A DNA stretch of 54,627 nucleotides from Burkholderiales bacterium. GTDB taxonomy: Bacteria; Pseudomonadota; Gammaproteobacteria; Burkholderiales; Ga0077523. How positions within the stretch are numbered: the first letter of the stretch is position 1; each line of letters starts with the position of its first letter. Location of the stretch: positions 66,403-121,029 of the forward strand of contig JAIEQG010000040.1 in NCBI GenBank assembly GCA_019747905.1, in the 5' to 3' direction. Below, one piece after another: positions 41,422-50,002 of this stretch. The notes below the pieces were generated by a model. The model saw only the letters and a program-made list of their open reading frames with translations. It did no database searches and had not been told where the DNA came from. A program made the position numbers and the translations under genes.

Positions 41422-42147
41422 TCAGGCGGATCGATCGATCACGAAGACGTAGCCGTGGCCCCACACCGTCTGCAGGTACAGGGGATGGGCCGGGTCGTTC
41501 TCGATCAACTTGCGCAGGCGCGACACCTGCACGTCGATGGTGCGGTCGAGCAGGCCGTACTCGCGGCCGCGGGCGAGTTCCATCAAACGCTCGCGCGTGA
41601 GCGGCGTGCCCGCGTGCGTGACCAGCGCCTTCAGCAGGGCGAATTCGCCGGTGGTGAGCGGGATGAACTCCTCGCCGCGCAGCAGGCGCCGGGTACCCAG
41701 ATTGAGGGTGAACGGGCCGAACCGGACCATCGCATCGGTTTCCGCAGGCGCCCCGGGCAGCGACGGCTGGCCGCCTCGGCGCAGCACGGCGTTGATGCGG
41801 GCGACCAGCTCGCGCGGATTGAACGGCTTGGGCAGATAGTCGTCCGCCCCGGTCTCGAGACCTTCGATCCGTTCGGCGTCGTCGCCCTTGGCCGTCAGCA
41901 TGATGATCGGCGTCGGATTGCCGTTGGACCGCAGGCGGCGGCAGATGCTCATGCCGTCTTCGCCGGGCAGCATGAGGTCCAGCACGATCAGGTCGGCGCC
42001 ACCGGAGCCCAGTGCCCGGTCCATGCCGGGGCCGTCGGGTGCGGACTGCACACCGAATCCCTGGGCCGAGAGATACTGGTGCAACAGATCGCGCAACCGG
42101 CGGTCGTCGTCGACAACGAGAATGCGGGCGTGGGGGGTCTCGGGCAT
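41422..42147 (-). CDS. ompR: OmpR-family response regulator
   Basis: A 241-aa response regulator. The receiver domain has VVDDDRRLRD, phospho-acceptor Asp57 in IVLDLMLP, and Lys in DYLPKPFNP. The C-terminal winged helix ends TVWGHGYVFV, close to OmpR. The ATG at 42147 (MPETPHAR) gives the standard length; a longer frame is open upstream but has no site. A CATAAT hexamer on the minus strand (42170-42175) could be a -10. The next gene (7-nt gap) is the cognate kinase. Confidence 0.93.
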   Translation of the reverse strand: MPETPHARILVVDDDRRLRDLLHQYLSAQGFGVQSAPDGPGMDRALGSGGADLIVLDLMLPGEDGMSICRRLRSNGNPTPIIMLTAKGDDAERIEGLETGADDYLPKPFNPRELVARINAVLRRGGQPSLPGAPAETDAMVRFGPFTLNLGTRRLLRGEEFIPLTTGEFALLKALVTHAGTPLTRERLMELARGREYGLLDRTIDVQVSRLRKLIENDPAHPLYLQTVWGHGYVFVIDRSA

Positions 42148-42322
42148 CGGTGGTGGTTCCTCGACGCGGATTATGCGGTACGTCGCACCGGGGACGTTCG
42201 GCAAGGGTCAACGGGCGTGGTGGGGTGGTCGTTCTGGAGTTCGAGGAACGCAACGGGCAGAGATCGAATTTGAGCGCATTGCTGCAGATGCCATGGAGGG
42301 TGCGCATTGCATGCGCTGCCGG
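42148..42322. other. Intergenic region upstream of ompR
   Basis: First part of the 305-base gap between ompR and the DUF1800 gene; the rest is a repeat. I see no gene. It should carry the ompR promoter and perhaps the promoter for the divergent DUF1800 gene. Confidence 0.5.
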
Positions 42323-42440
42323 CTCCCCGACCCTCCCCCGGCGTAGCCGCGGGAGGGAGCAAGCACATGCGCTCCCGGGAATTTGTGCGTCCCCGCCCCC
42401 GCGAGCGCACGCTCGTGGGGGAGGGCTAGGGCGGGGGCTA
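42323..42440. repeat. Divergent bipartite hairpin repeat, copy 5
   Basis: A degenerate member: an imperfect CTCCCCCGGC/GCCGCGGGAGGG hairpin, a longer spacer, then a CCCCCGCGAGCG/CGCTCGTGGGGG hairpin with ends CTAGGGCGGGGGC. It abuts the 5' end of the DUF1800 gene and has no start codon for it in frame, so it probably displaced the native leader. Confidence 0.75.
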
Positions 42441-42452
42441 GTTACCGCTCTG

Positions 42453-43895
42453 GTGGCCGGCCTCATCTCGACGGTCACGCTCGCAGCACCACCCCTCGAC
42501 TACATCGACGCACGCCACCTTCTGAATCGCGCCGGCTTCGGTGCCACGGACCGCGAGATCCGCTCCTTCGCAGGGCTATCGCGCGAACAAGCCGCGGATC
42601 GATTGTTGGGCAGCGCGCGCAGCCAGGCCGTCACGCCGGTGCCCGCATCCCTGAACGCGTTCGAATCGCCTCGCGGCCTCAAGCGACTCGACGACGACGA
42701 ACGCAAAGCCTTCATCCGCCGTCAGTTCCTGATCAGCGTGGAACTGCGCAACTGGTGGCTGCAGGAAATGCTGGAAACGCCCTCGCCGTTGACCGAGCGC
42801 ATGACCCTCTTCTGGCACAACCATTTCGTGTCGGGTCAGGAGAAGGTCAAGTCGCCCGTCCTGATGTACCGGCAGAATGCTCTGCTGCGCCGCCACGCAC
42901 TGGGCAACTTCGGCAAGCTGCTGCACGAGATCGCGCGGGATCCGGCGATGGTCGTGTACCTCGACAACGCGCAGAACCGGAAAGCGCAGCCGAACGAGAA
43001 CTTCGCACGCGAAGTGATGGAACTCTTCACGCTGGGCGAAGGCCGTTACACCGAGCGCGATATCAAGGAGGCCGCGCGTGCCTTCACCGGTTGGAGCATC
43101 GAGCCGGACGACGGGACTTTCCGGTACCGGCGCCTTCAACATGACCGCGGGACCAAGACGGTGCTGGGCACCAGCGGCAACCTCGACGGCGACGACGTGC
43201 TCGACATCCTGCTCGACCAACCGGCTTGCGCCGAGTTCATCGTCACCAAGCTGTGGCGCGAGTTCGTATCGCCGGAACCGAATATTCGTGAGGTGAAGCG
43301 TATCGCCGAGTTCTTTCGCATGAATCGATACGACATCCGAACGGCACTGCGGCTGATCTTCGTCAGCGACGCGTTCTATGCGGAAGAGAACCGGGCCGTG
43401 CTGATCAAGTCGCCGGTCGACCTGGTGGTGGGAACGCTGCGGATCTTCGACGTGCAAACGGGGGAACTGACACCCTTCGCATTTCTGACGGCGGCGCTCG
43501 GTCAGAATCTGTTCTCGCCGCCGAACGTGAAGGGCTGGCCGGGCGGTGAGGCATGGATCAACTCCACGACGCTGCTGCAGCGCAAGCAGTTCCTGGACCG
43601 ACTGTTCCGCGGCCAGGACATGCGCGGGGCCGAAGGGATGACACCGCGGGGCGGAACACGAATCGCCAAAGGTCAAGGCAAGCTTGGCGGCGGAGGCCGG
43701 CAGCGCTTCCTGCGGGCGCTGGCGGAGATCGAGTTCGATGCCGATGGGTGGCAGGCGTCGTTCGGGAGTGAGGGCGCATCGCGAATTCCGCGGCTGGTCC
43801 TGGCGATGGCGCCGGTGGAAGCGCCTGCGGCGGGAACCAGCGGTCTGGAGTTGATTCGCGATCTCACGCAGGATCCGGTATATCAATTGAAGTAG
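42453..43895 (+). CDS. DUF1800 family protein
   Basis: About 480 aa from a GTG at 42453, which is the first plausible start after the repeat. The start is uncertain because the frame is open upstream through repeat DNA. DUF1800 features are clear: HLLNRAGFGAT near the N-terminus, LFWHNHFVSG, PNENFAREVMELFTLG, REFVSPEP, and the C-terminal PPNVKGWPGG. A short hydrophobic stretch (AGLISTVTLAA) may be a truncated signal peptide. DUF1800 genes regularly pair with DUF1501 genes, and one follows after a 141-bp tandem array. The biochemical function of the family is not established. Confidence 0.85.
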   Translation: MAGLISTVTLAAPPLDYIDARHLLNRAGFGATDREIRSFAGLSREQAADRLLGSARSQAVTPVPASLNAFESPRGLKRLDDDERKAFIRRQFLISVELRNWWLQEMLETPSPLTERMTLFWHNHFVSGQEKVKSPVLMYRQNALLRRHALGNFGKLLHEIARDPAMVVYLDNAQNRKAQPNENFAREVMELFTLGEGRYTERDIKEAARAFTGWSIEPDDGTFRYRRLQHDRGTKTVLGTSGNLDGDDVLDILLDQPACAEFIVTKLWREFVSPEPNIREVKRIAEFFRMNRYDIRTALRLIFVSDAFYAEENRAVLIKSPVDLVVGTLRIFDVQTGELTPFAFLTAALGQNLFSPPNVKGWPGGEAWINSTTLLQRKQFLDRLFRGQDMRGAEGMTPRGGTRIAKGQGKLGGGGRQRFLRALAEIEFDADGWQASFGSEGASRIPRLVLAMAPVEAPAAGTSGLELIRDLTQDPVYQLK

Positions 43896-43980
43896 CGCGA
43901 TGACCTGGCTCATGTCACGCAAGACGCCACACGCATTCGTTCCTTCGCCGGGGTGCGAGGAGCGACCTCGCACAGGCACT
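43896..43980. other. Spacer before the tandem repeat array
   Basis: Start of the 642-base gap between the DUF1800 and DUF1501 genes. A short open stretch continues from the DUF1800 stop but has no sign of being a gene. The remaining part of the gap is the 141-bp array. Confidence 0.5.
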
Positions 43981-44511
43981 ACTTGCTTCGCCGTAGGCGG
44001 GGGAGGGGAAGTAAAGCTTGCGCCAGCAGCAAGCGCAGGCACTCCTTCCCCCATCGAAGATGGGGGAAGGCTGGGATGTGGGCAGCGGTGTTTCTCCGCA
44101 CCGCAGGCCCCCACCCTAACCCTCCCCCGCGCTGTGCGCGGGGGAGGGGACGTAATGCTTGCGCCAGATCCAACCGCAGGCACTTCTTCCCCCATCGAAG
44201 ATGGGGGAAGGCTGGGATGGGGGCAAAGGTGTTTCACCGCATCGCGTGCCCCCACCCTAACCCTCCCCCGCGCTGTGCGCGGGGGAGGGGACGTAATGCT
44301 TGCGCCGGAACCAACCGCAGGCACTCCTTCCCCCATCTTCGATGGGGGAAGGCCGGGATGGGGGCAACGGGGTTTCTCCGCATCGCGTGCCCCCACCCTA
44401 ACGCTCCCCCGCGCTGTGCGCGGGGGAGGGGACGCAATGCTTGCGCCGGAACCAACCACAGGCACTCCTTCCCCCATCTTCGATGGGGGAAGGCTGGGAT
44501 GGGGGCAACGA
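43981..44511. repeat. 141-bp tandem array of bipartite hairpin elements
   Basis: Anchors recur exactly 141 bp apart: ACCCTAAC-type at 44113, 44254 and 44395, and the ACTCCTTC-type junction at 44041, 44182, 44323 and 44464. Each unit holds a CCCTCCCCCGCG/CGCGGGGGAGGG hairpin, a conserved spacer (TAATGCTTGCGCC), and a CTTCCCCCAT/ATGGGGGAAG hairpin. The inner loop of the second hairpin reads ATCGAAGAT in the first two copies and ATCTTCGAT in the last two, exact reverse complements. The first unit is partial. The array separates the DUF1800 and DUF1501 genes. Confidence 0.95.
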
Positions 44512-44537
44512 ACGTGTGCGTCCGCGAAGGAGCCAGC

Positions 44538-45701
44538 ATGAACCGCCGCCACTTCCTCCAATCCGTCGGCGCAGCCTCCTGCTCGCTGCTGCTGCCGCCG
44601 GCGCTTGCCCAGACCCGCTCGCGAACCGGCTACGACAACCTCCTGATCCTCGTCGAATTGAAAGGCGGCAATGACGGCCTCAACACCGTCGTTCCCTACG
44701 CCGATCGCAACTATTACAACCTGCGCCCTCGCCTAGCCATCCCGCGCGACAAGGTGCTGCAGCTCGATGAACGCACCGGCCTGCATCCGTCCCTGGCACC
44801 GCTGCTCTCGACGTGGAAGAACCGCGAACTCGCGATCGTTCAGGGCGTGGGTTACCCCTCACCCAATCTGTCGCACTTCCGTTCCATCGAGATCTGGGAC
44901 ACTGCCTCCGACAGCGATGAAACCCTCGCGGACGGTTGGCTTGCGCGGGCCTTCGCCGCGACGCCGCCTCCCGCGGCATTCGCTGCCGACGGCATCGTCA
45001 TCGGCAGTGCCGAAGCGGGGCCGCTGGAAGGCGTCGGTCCGCGCGTCATCACGCTCACCAACACCCAGCAGTTCCTGCGACAGGCGCAGCTCGCCGCACC
45101 GGAAGGGCGTGCCCGCAATCCGGCCCTCGATCACATCCTCAAGATCGAGGCCGATATCGTGCAGGCGGCCCGTGGCTTGAGCGCGAGCTACGAGTTCAGG
45201 ACCGAGTTTCCCGGCGGCCCGTTCGGCAATGCCGTGAAGACCGCCTGTCAGGCTGTAGCCGGCAAGGGTGGTGTGGCGGCGGTCAAGTTGTCGCTCAACG
45301 GTTTCGATACGCATAGCAACCAGCCGGGTACGCAGGAGCGGTTGCTCGGCGACCTCGCAGCGGGACTGGCGGCGTTGCGTGCCGCGATGATGGAACTCGA
45401 CCGGTGGAACTCAACACTGGTACTGACCTACGCCGAGTTCGGGCGGCGTCCGAAAGAGAATCAGAGCAACGGTACCGACCACGGAACGGCCAACGCCCAC
45501 TTCCTGCTTGGTGGTCGAGTGCGAGGAGGACTGGTCGGTGCGATCCCACGGCTCGACCGGCTTGACGGGGCTGGGAATGTCGCCTTCGGCGTCGACTTCA
45601 GGAGCGTCTACGCGATCGTGCTGGAGCAGTGGTGGGGTCTTCCGAGTCAGAACATCCTGCAGGCCAGGCACCCGCCGCTCGACGTTCTCAGGAGCGCATA
45701 G
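44538..45701 (+). CDS. DUF1501 family protein
   Basis: A 387-aa exported protein of the DUF1501 family, related to the alkaline-phosphatase-like/sulfatase fold. The N-terminus carries a twin-arginine signal (MNRRHFLQSVGAASC). Typical segments are LVELKGGNDGLNTVVPY, LHPSL, SHFRSIEIWDTA, NGFDTHSNQ and GTDHGTANAHFLLGG. The ATG at 44538 has an AAGGAG site. It is the usual partner of the DUF1800 gene upstream. Family function is uncharacterised; the Tat signal suggests a folded, metal-containing periplasmic protein. Confidence 0.88.
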   Translation: MNRRHFLQSVGAASCSLLLPPALAQTRSRTGYDNLLILVELKGGNDGLNTVVPYADRNYYNLRPRLAIPRDKVLQLDERTGLHPSLAPLLSTWKNRELAIVQGVGYPSPNLSHFRSIEIWDTASDSDETLADGWLARAFAATPPPAAFAADGIVIGSAEAGPLEGVGPRVITLTNTQQFLRQAQLAAPEGRARNPALDHILKIEADIVQAARGLSASYEFRTEFPGGPFGNAVKTACQAVAGKGGVAAVKLSLNGFDTHSNQPGTQERLLGDLAAGLAALRAAMMELDRWNSTLVLTYAEFGRRPKENQSNGTDHGTANAHFLLGGRVRGGLVGAIPRLDRLDGAGNVAFGVDFRSVYAIVLEQWWGLPSQNILQARHPPLDVLRSA

Positions 45702-45767
45702 GCGCCACGGATCGGACGGGCGCTACACTACTGCCCGCCATTCATCCACCGCATTGGGGCCATTCGC

Positions 45768-47339
45768 GTGCATCCAGCGATCCATCGTCACACCATTGCC
45801 GACGTGCTGCGCCGAAGTGCGGCGCGTGATCCCCACAAGCTCGCCGTCACCTGCGGCGATGTCCGCTGGACCTACGCGCAGTTCCAGGAAGTCTGTGAAC
45901 GCCTCGCCGGCGGATTGGCACGGAGCGGTGTAGGCAAGGGCGACCGGGTCGCGATCCTGGCGCGCAATTCCCACGCTTTCATCGCGCTGCGCTTTGCACT
46001 GGCGCGCCTCGGTGCGGTCCTGGTGCCGATCAATTTCATGCTCAAGGCGGACGAGGTTGCCTACATACTGCGTCATGCCGGCGCGCGCCTGCTGGCGACC
46101 GACAGCGAGTTCGCCGCCGTGGCCAAGGCGGCAGCCGGGAACGGCACCCAGGTCGAACGGTTCATCTGGCTTCCGGCGGAGCACTCCAGCGAACCGCCCG
46201 CGGACATGCTTCGCTTCGACGAATTGGCCGGCAGTGCGGCCGTGCTCGCCGAAGCCGACGTCGCGGGGAGTGACCTCGCGCAGATCGTGTACACCAGCGG
46301 CACCGAGTCCCTGCCCAAGGGCGCCATGCTCACTCACGATGCCGTGTTGTGGCAGTACGTGAGCTGCGTGGTGGATGCATCGATTGCGCGCGACGACCTC
46401 GCGCTGCATGCCTTGCCGCTGTACCACTGCGCACAGCTCGACGCCTTCCTCGGACCTTCGATCTACGTGGGTGCCACCAACGTGATCACCGCGAAGCCGG
46501 TCCCCGAGAACCTGCTGCCGCTGATTGAACGCCACGGGATTACGTCGTTCTTCGCACCACCCACGGTATGGATTGCATTGCTGCGCTCACCTCTGTTCGA
46601 CAAGACCGACCTCACGTCGCTCGAGAAGGGCTACTACGGTGCATCCATCATGCCGGTGGAGGTGATGCGCGAGATCGCGCGGCGGCTGCCGAACATGAAG
46701 CTGTGGAACCTCTACGGCCAGACCGAGATCGCGCCATTGGCGACCATGCTCGGTCCCGAAGACCAGCTGCGGAAACCGGGATCCTGCGGGCGTGCGGTCC
46801 TGAACGTCGAAACGCGCGTGGTGAACGATGCGATGCAGGACGTTCCGCGTGACGGCCAGACCATCGGCGAGATCGTGCATCGCAGCCCGCAACTCCTGCA
46901 GGGCTACTTCCACGACGACGAGCGCACTGCCGCCGCTTTCGAGGGCGGCTGGTTCCATTCGGGCGATCTCGCGACCATCGACGACGAGGGTTACATCACG
47001 GTGGTCGACCGCAAGAAGGACATGATCAAGACCGGCGGCGAGAACGTGGCGAGCCGCGAGGTGGAGGAATCCATCTACGAGTTGGAAGGGGTGTCGGAAG
47101 TAGCGGTGATCGGGCTGCCCCATCCGAAGTGGGTGGAGGCGGTGGTGGCCGTGGTCGTGCCGAAGACGGGGACGCAACTCGACGAGGCGGCGGTGCTGGA
47201 GCACTGCTCGCGCAAGCTCGCGGCCTTCAAACTGCCCAAGCGCGTGCTGTTCGCGGAGAGCCTGCCGAAGAACCCGAGCGGCAAGCTGCTGAAGCGCGAG
47301 TTGCGCAAGGCGCACGAAGCGTTGTTCGCCGCGAGCTGA
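45768..47339 (+). CDS. Acyl-CoA synthetase (AMP-forming)
   Basis: A 523-aa ATP-dependent acyl-CoA ligase of the adenylate-forming superfamily. Motifs are the P-loop-like YTSGTESLPKGAMLTH, the AMP-site NLYGQTE, GWFHSGDLATID, the hinge DRKKDMIKTGGENV and the C-terminal Lys in NPSGKLLKREL. It activates a carboxylic acid, probably medium/long-chain or aromatic, for degradation. The start is a GTG at 45768 without a strong ribosome-binding site, 66 nt after the DUF1501 gene. It is convergent with the TAXI protein gene. The substrate cannot be read from the sequence. Confidence 0.92.
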   Translation: MHPAIHRHTIADVLRRSAARDPHKLAVTCGDVRWTYAQFQEVCERLAGGLARSGVGKGDRVAILARNSHAFIALRFALARLGAVLVPINFMLKADEVAYILRHAGARLLATDSEFAAVAKAAAGNGTQVERFIWLPAEHSSEPPADMLRFDELAGSAAVLAEADVAGSDLAQIVYTSGTESLPKGAMLTHDAVLWQYVSCVVDASIARDDLALHALPLYHCAQLDAFLGPSIYVGATNVITAKPVPENLLPLIERHGITSFFAPPTVWIALLRSPLFDKTDLTSLEKGYYGASIMPVEVMREIARRLPNMKLWNLYGQTEIAPLATMLGPEDQLRKPGSCGRAVLNVETRVVNDAMQDVPRDGQTIGEIVHRSPQLLQGYFHDDERTAAAFEGGWFHSGDLATIDDEGYITVVDRKKDMIKTGGENVASREVEESIYELEGVSEVAVIGLPHPKWVEAVVAVVVPKTGTQLDEAAVLEHCSRKLAAFKLPKRVLFAESLPKNPSGKLLKRELRKAHEALFAAS

Positions 47340-47367
47340 TCCGCGTGTGGTGGCGCGACCGCCGGGT

Positions 47368-48732
47368 TCAGGAGGCGGTCCCCTGCTGCCGCGACTCTTC
47401 GCTGGTCGTGCTCAGCGCCGTCTTGCGGATGGCGAGTTGCGTGCGCTGGCGCACCAGGTCGATGTGCTGCCGGAAGCTGTAGAGATTCTCCGAGTAGGCA
47501 AGGGGCGTCTCGATGCGGTGGACCGCGTCGTCGAGCGACTCCAGCCGCTCCAGGATCTGCTCCAGCTCTTCCGGCGTGCGCCGCTCTTCGAGTTCCAACT
47601 CGACCTCCTTCAAGGTCGCGTACCACCGGTAGATGCGCGATCGCACGCGCCAGCGATAGAGCTGCGGCAGCAGCCGGCCGGCCGGGATCAGGATCACCAG
47701 CGCGGGCACGACCAGCACCAGCAGCCGATCGACGAGATTTGCACCCCAGTACGGCAGATAGCGCTGCAGCAGCGGCGGTCCCGACTTGTAGTAGCGCGCG
47801 GCTTCCGGGCTGAGCGGCAGTTCGGTGTCGTTGGCCGCGGGAAAGGCCCGCAGGTCGGAGAACGTCGTTGGTGAGTGGTGGACTTCGGCGGCTGCGCGCA
47901 GCAGCAGATAGGCCAGCGCGGGATGCAGGTCGTCCTTCACCACCAGATTGGCGGTGGTGCCGAGCAGGGTGACATCGTGCTCGGGGAGGTTGCGAGCCAG
48001 ATCGAACACGCCCTGAGGAAGGATGAACTTCCTCAGATAGAAATAGCGTCGGACATAGGCGTCGGCGCGACGGAAGCTGACAAGATGTATGCCGCTCCGC
48101 GACAGCAGGTCCTGAACGATGGGCGATTGCGGGCTCGCCACGAAGAAGGCGGCATCGATGTTCCCCGAGATCAGGAGATTCTGTGCCGCCTTGCCGCCGA
48201 CCTTGAGAATCGTGGTGGGCGGTCGCGCGATCCCCGTGGCCTCGAGCATGGTCATGGCCAGGGCGGCGGTCCCGCTGTTCGCGTCGCCGATGGCGATCAT
48301 CTTGCCGTTGAGCGGAGGCAGCTGGTCGAGCGCTCGGTCGCCCCGGTGAAACACCCACAGGATCTCGTTGTAGACGCTGCCCAGCGAGACCAGGCCCTTC
48401 GTGCTGTCGGGCGGTGCCGCGCTGACGATGCCGCCCTGGACCAATGCAACGTCCACGGCTGCCGCAGGATCCGAGAGTCGCTGCAGGTTCTCGACCGCGC
48501 CGCTCGAGGGCCACAGCCGCAAGGTCACGCCGTCCCGGGCCAGGATGTCTCGATATCGCGTGGCGGTGGCGTGATAGGTGCCGTCGGCGGCGCCGGTCGA
48601 CATGACGATCTCGCTCGGCGGCGCCGGCCGCATCAGGAACAGCGTCAGTCCGGTGGCGACAACGACCACCAGTACGGCCGGGACACCGACGAACAGGAGA
48701 TCGCGGTTGAGCCGATGCCTGGCGGTTGCCAT
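47368..48732 (-). CDS. TAXI-family TRAP-type solute-binding protein with membrane anchors
   Basis: A 454-aa protein. TM1 at about 12-33 anchors the N-terminus. Residues 40-320 form a TAXI-type extracytoplasmic solute-binding domain (IVMSTGAADGTYHA, WPSSGAVENLQRL, VGGKAAQNLLISGNIDAAF). A second membrane segment is at about 333-352 and a charged coiled-coil-like stretch follows at about 372-400. This layout differs from free periplasmic TAXI proteins and suggests membrane-bound sensing or transport. No TRAP permease gene is seen nearby. The ATG at 48732 fits the N-terminal anchor. Confidence 0.88.
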   Translation of the reverse strand: MATARHRLNRDLLFVGVPAVLVVVVATGLTLFLMRPAPPSEIVMSTGAADGTYHATATRYRDILARDGVTLRLWPSSGAVENLQRLSDPAAAVDVALVQGGIVSAAPPDSTKGLVSLGSVYNEILWVFHRGDRALDQLPPLNGKMIAIGDANSGTAALAMTMLEATGIARPPTTILKVGGKAAQNLLISGNIDAAFFVASPQSPIVQDLLSRSGIHLVSFRRADAYVRRYFYLRKFILPQGVFDLARNLPEHDVTLLGTTANLVVKDDLHPALAYLLLRAAAEVHHSPTTFSDLRAFPAANDTELPLSPEAARYYKSGPPLLQRYLPYWGANLVDRLLVLVVPALVILIPAGRLLPQLYRWRVRSRIYRWYATLKEVELELEERRTPEELEQILERLESLDDAVHRIETPLAYSENLYSFRQHIDLVRQRTQLAIRKTALSTTSEESRQQGTAS

Positions 48733-48789
48733 GGGTCGCTACCGGGTGTTGCAGCTACCTATCGGGGCCCCGCACGCTGCCGCTGCGTC

Positions 48790-49911
48790 TCAGGCCTGCA
48801 GCGCTTCCTGCTTCCTGTGCAGGAACCATTCGTCCAGCACGAAGCTCCTGGTGAACCATTCGCTGCCCATGAGCCGGGCAGCGGCAAGTTTCTTCAATCC
48901 TTCCGGCAGCCGCTCGGTCATCGACTTCGTCTGGCGCGCCCCGAAGCGCTGCAGCATCTTCGCTTCGTATGGGGCCAGTTTCGCCGCGCTGTAATCGCCC
49001 TTGGCGGCAATGAGGATTTCCGCGGCGAACATGGCAGATTCCACTGCGGGACGAATGCCTTCGCCGCTCTGCGGGTACGCGAGTCCTGCCGCATCGCCGA
49101 TCAGCATCGCGCGATCGCCGAGGAACGGACGCGGCGCATGGTTGTAGAGCAGATAGGCATGACCGCCCAGCTTCTCGGGCGTGTCCTGCGGTACACGGCG
49201 TTCGGCCTTCAACCAGCGCACGAATTCCGCGACGTGCTCGGACAGCTTGTGATTGTCCTCGCGGCCGAGGCCGACGTTGAGAAAATCACCCTTGCGGAAG
49301 ATCCAGCCGTAGCCCTTCAAGTCCGGACAGAAGTACAGTTCTGGCGCTTCGCCGAGCGCTGCGCAATCCTGCTTCTGCGTCTCGGTCATCGGGAACTCGA
49401 TTTCCTGGGCGGCCACGACGCTCTCGCTCTGGCCAAGTTGCGCGCCGATGTGGCGGGCGACGGGGCAGAAGTGCCCGCCGGCACCCACCACGAACTTCGC
49501 TTCGATGGTGCCGTTGGCGATCCAGCCGTTGGCTGAGCGCTCGAGCGATTTCAGTTGGGCGGGCGGAGCCAGGCGCGCGCCGCACCGTTCGAGCAGAAAG
49601 GCATCGAACTCGAAGCGACGAATGCCGTAGCTCACGACTTCGGGGTACTTCGTGTTGACGATGCGGCCTTCGATCATGCCGGTGCGGAAGGCGGTGATCG
49701 GTTGAATCGTGCGGCCGGTGGCGCGATAGGCATCGACGTCCATTTCCAGTTCCTGCACCACCGCCGGCGTTACCCAGCCCGCGCAGATCTTGTCGCGCGG
49801 AAACGCCTTCTTGTCGAGGATCATCACGTCGATGCCGGCGCGCTTCAGCAAACGCGCGCAGGTGGAGCCGGCGGGGCCGCCACCGACGATCAGGATTTCG
49901 CAGGTGTCCAT
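48790..49911 (-). CDS. FAD-dependent oxidoreductase, geranylgeranyl reductase family
   Basis: A 373-aa flavoprotein with an N-terminal FAD-binding fold (ILIVGGGPAGSTCARLL, residues 6-22). The family motif around LIGDAAGLAYPQSGEGI is present and typical of geranylgeranyl-reductase-like enzymes, which reduce isoprenoid or fatty-acyl double bonds. The ATG at 49911 begins the fold; the longer frame is read from repeat sequence. It follows the cyclopropane-fatty-acid synthase gene on the same strand, separated by a half repeat. Action on lipid chains is an inference from family and neighbour. Confidence 0.87.
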   Translation of the reverse strand: MDTCEILIVGGGPAGSTCARLLKRAGIDVMILDKKAFPRDKICAGWVTPAVVQELEMDVDAYRATGRTIQPITAFRTGMIEGRIVNTKYPEVVSYGIRRFEFDAFLLERCGARLAPPAQLKSLERSANGWIANGTIEAKFVVGAGGHFCPVARHIGAQLGQSESVVAAQEIEFPMTETQKQDCAALGEAPELYFCPDLKGYGWIFRKGDFLNVGLGREDNHKLSEHVAEFVRWLKAERRVPQDTPEKLGGHAYLLYNHAPRPFLGDRAMLIGDAAGLAYPQSGEGIRPAVESAMFAAEILIAAKGDYSAAKLAPYEAKMLQRFGARQTKSMTERLPEGLKKLAAARLMGSEWFTRSFVLDEWFLHRKQEALQA

Positions 49912-49944
49912 TCGGGCGAAGGAGTCTCCAGGTGAGATGCTGCT

Positions 49945-49985
49945 GGCCCCCACCCTGGCCCTCCCCCAGCAAAGCTGGGGGAGGG
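49945..49985. repeat. Half bipartite hairpin repeat, copy 7
   Basis: A single CCCTCCCCCAGC/GCTGGGGGAGGG hairpin with the CCCCCACCCT outer end but no second hairpin. It lies between the cyclopropane-fatty-acid synthase and FAD reductase genes. Confidence 0.85.
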
Positions 49986-50002
49986 GACTGGGCAGGAAGG
50001 GG

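Noticed and set aside
43981..44511. CRISPR-like array
   Set aside because: Units are 141 bp and contain the same sequence throughout; there are no unique spacers and no cas genes.
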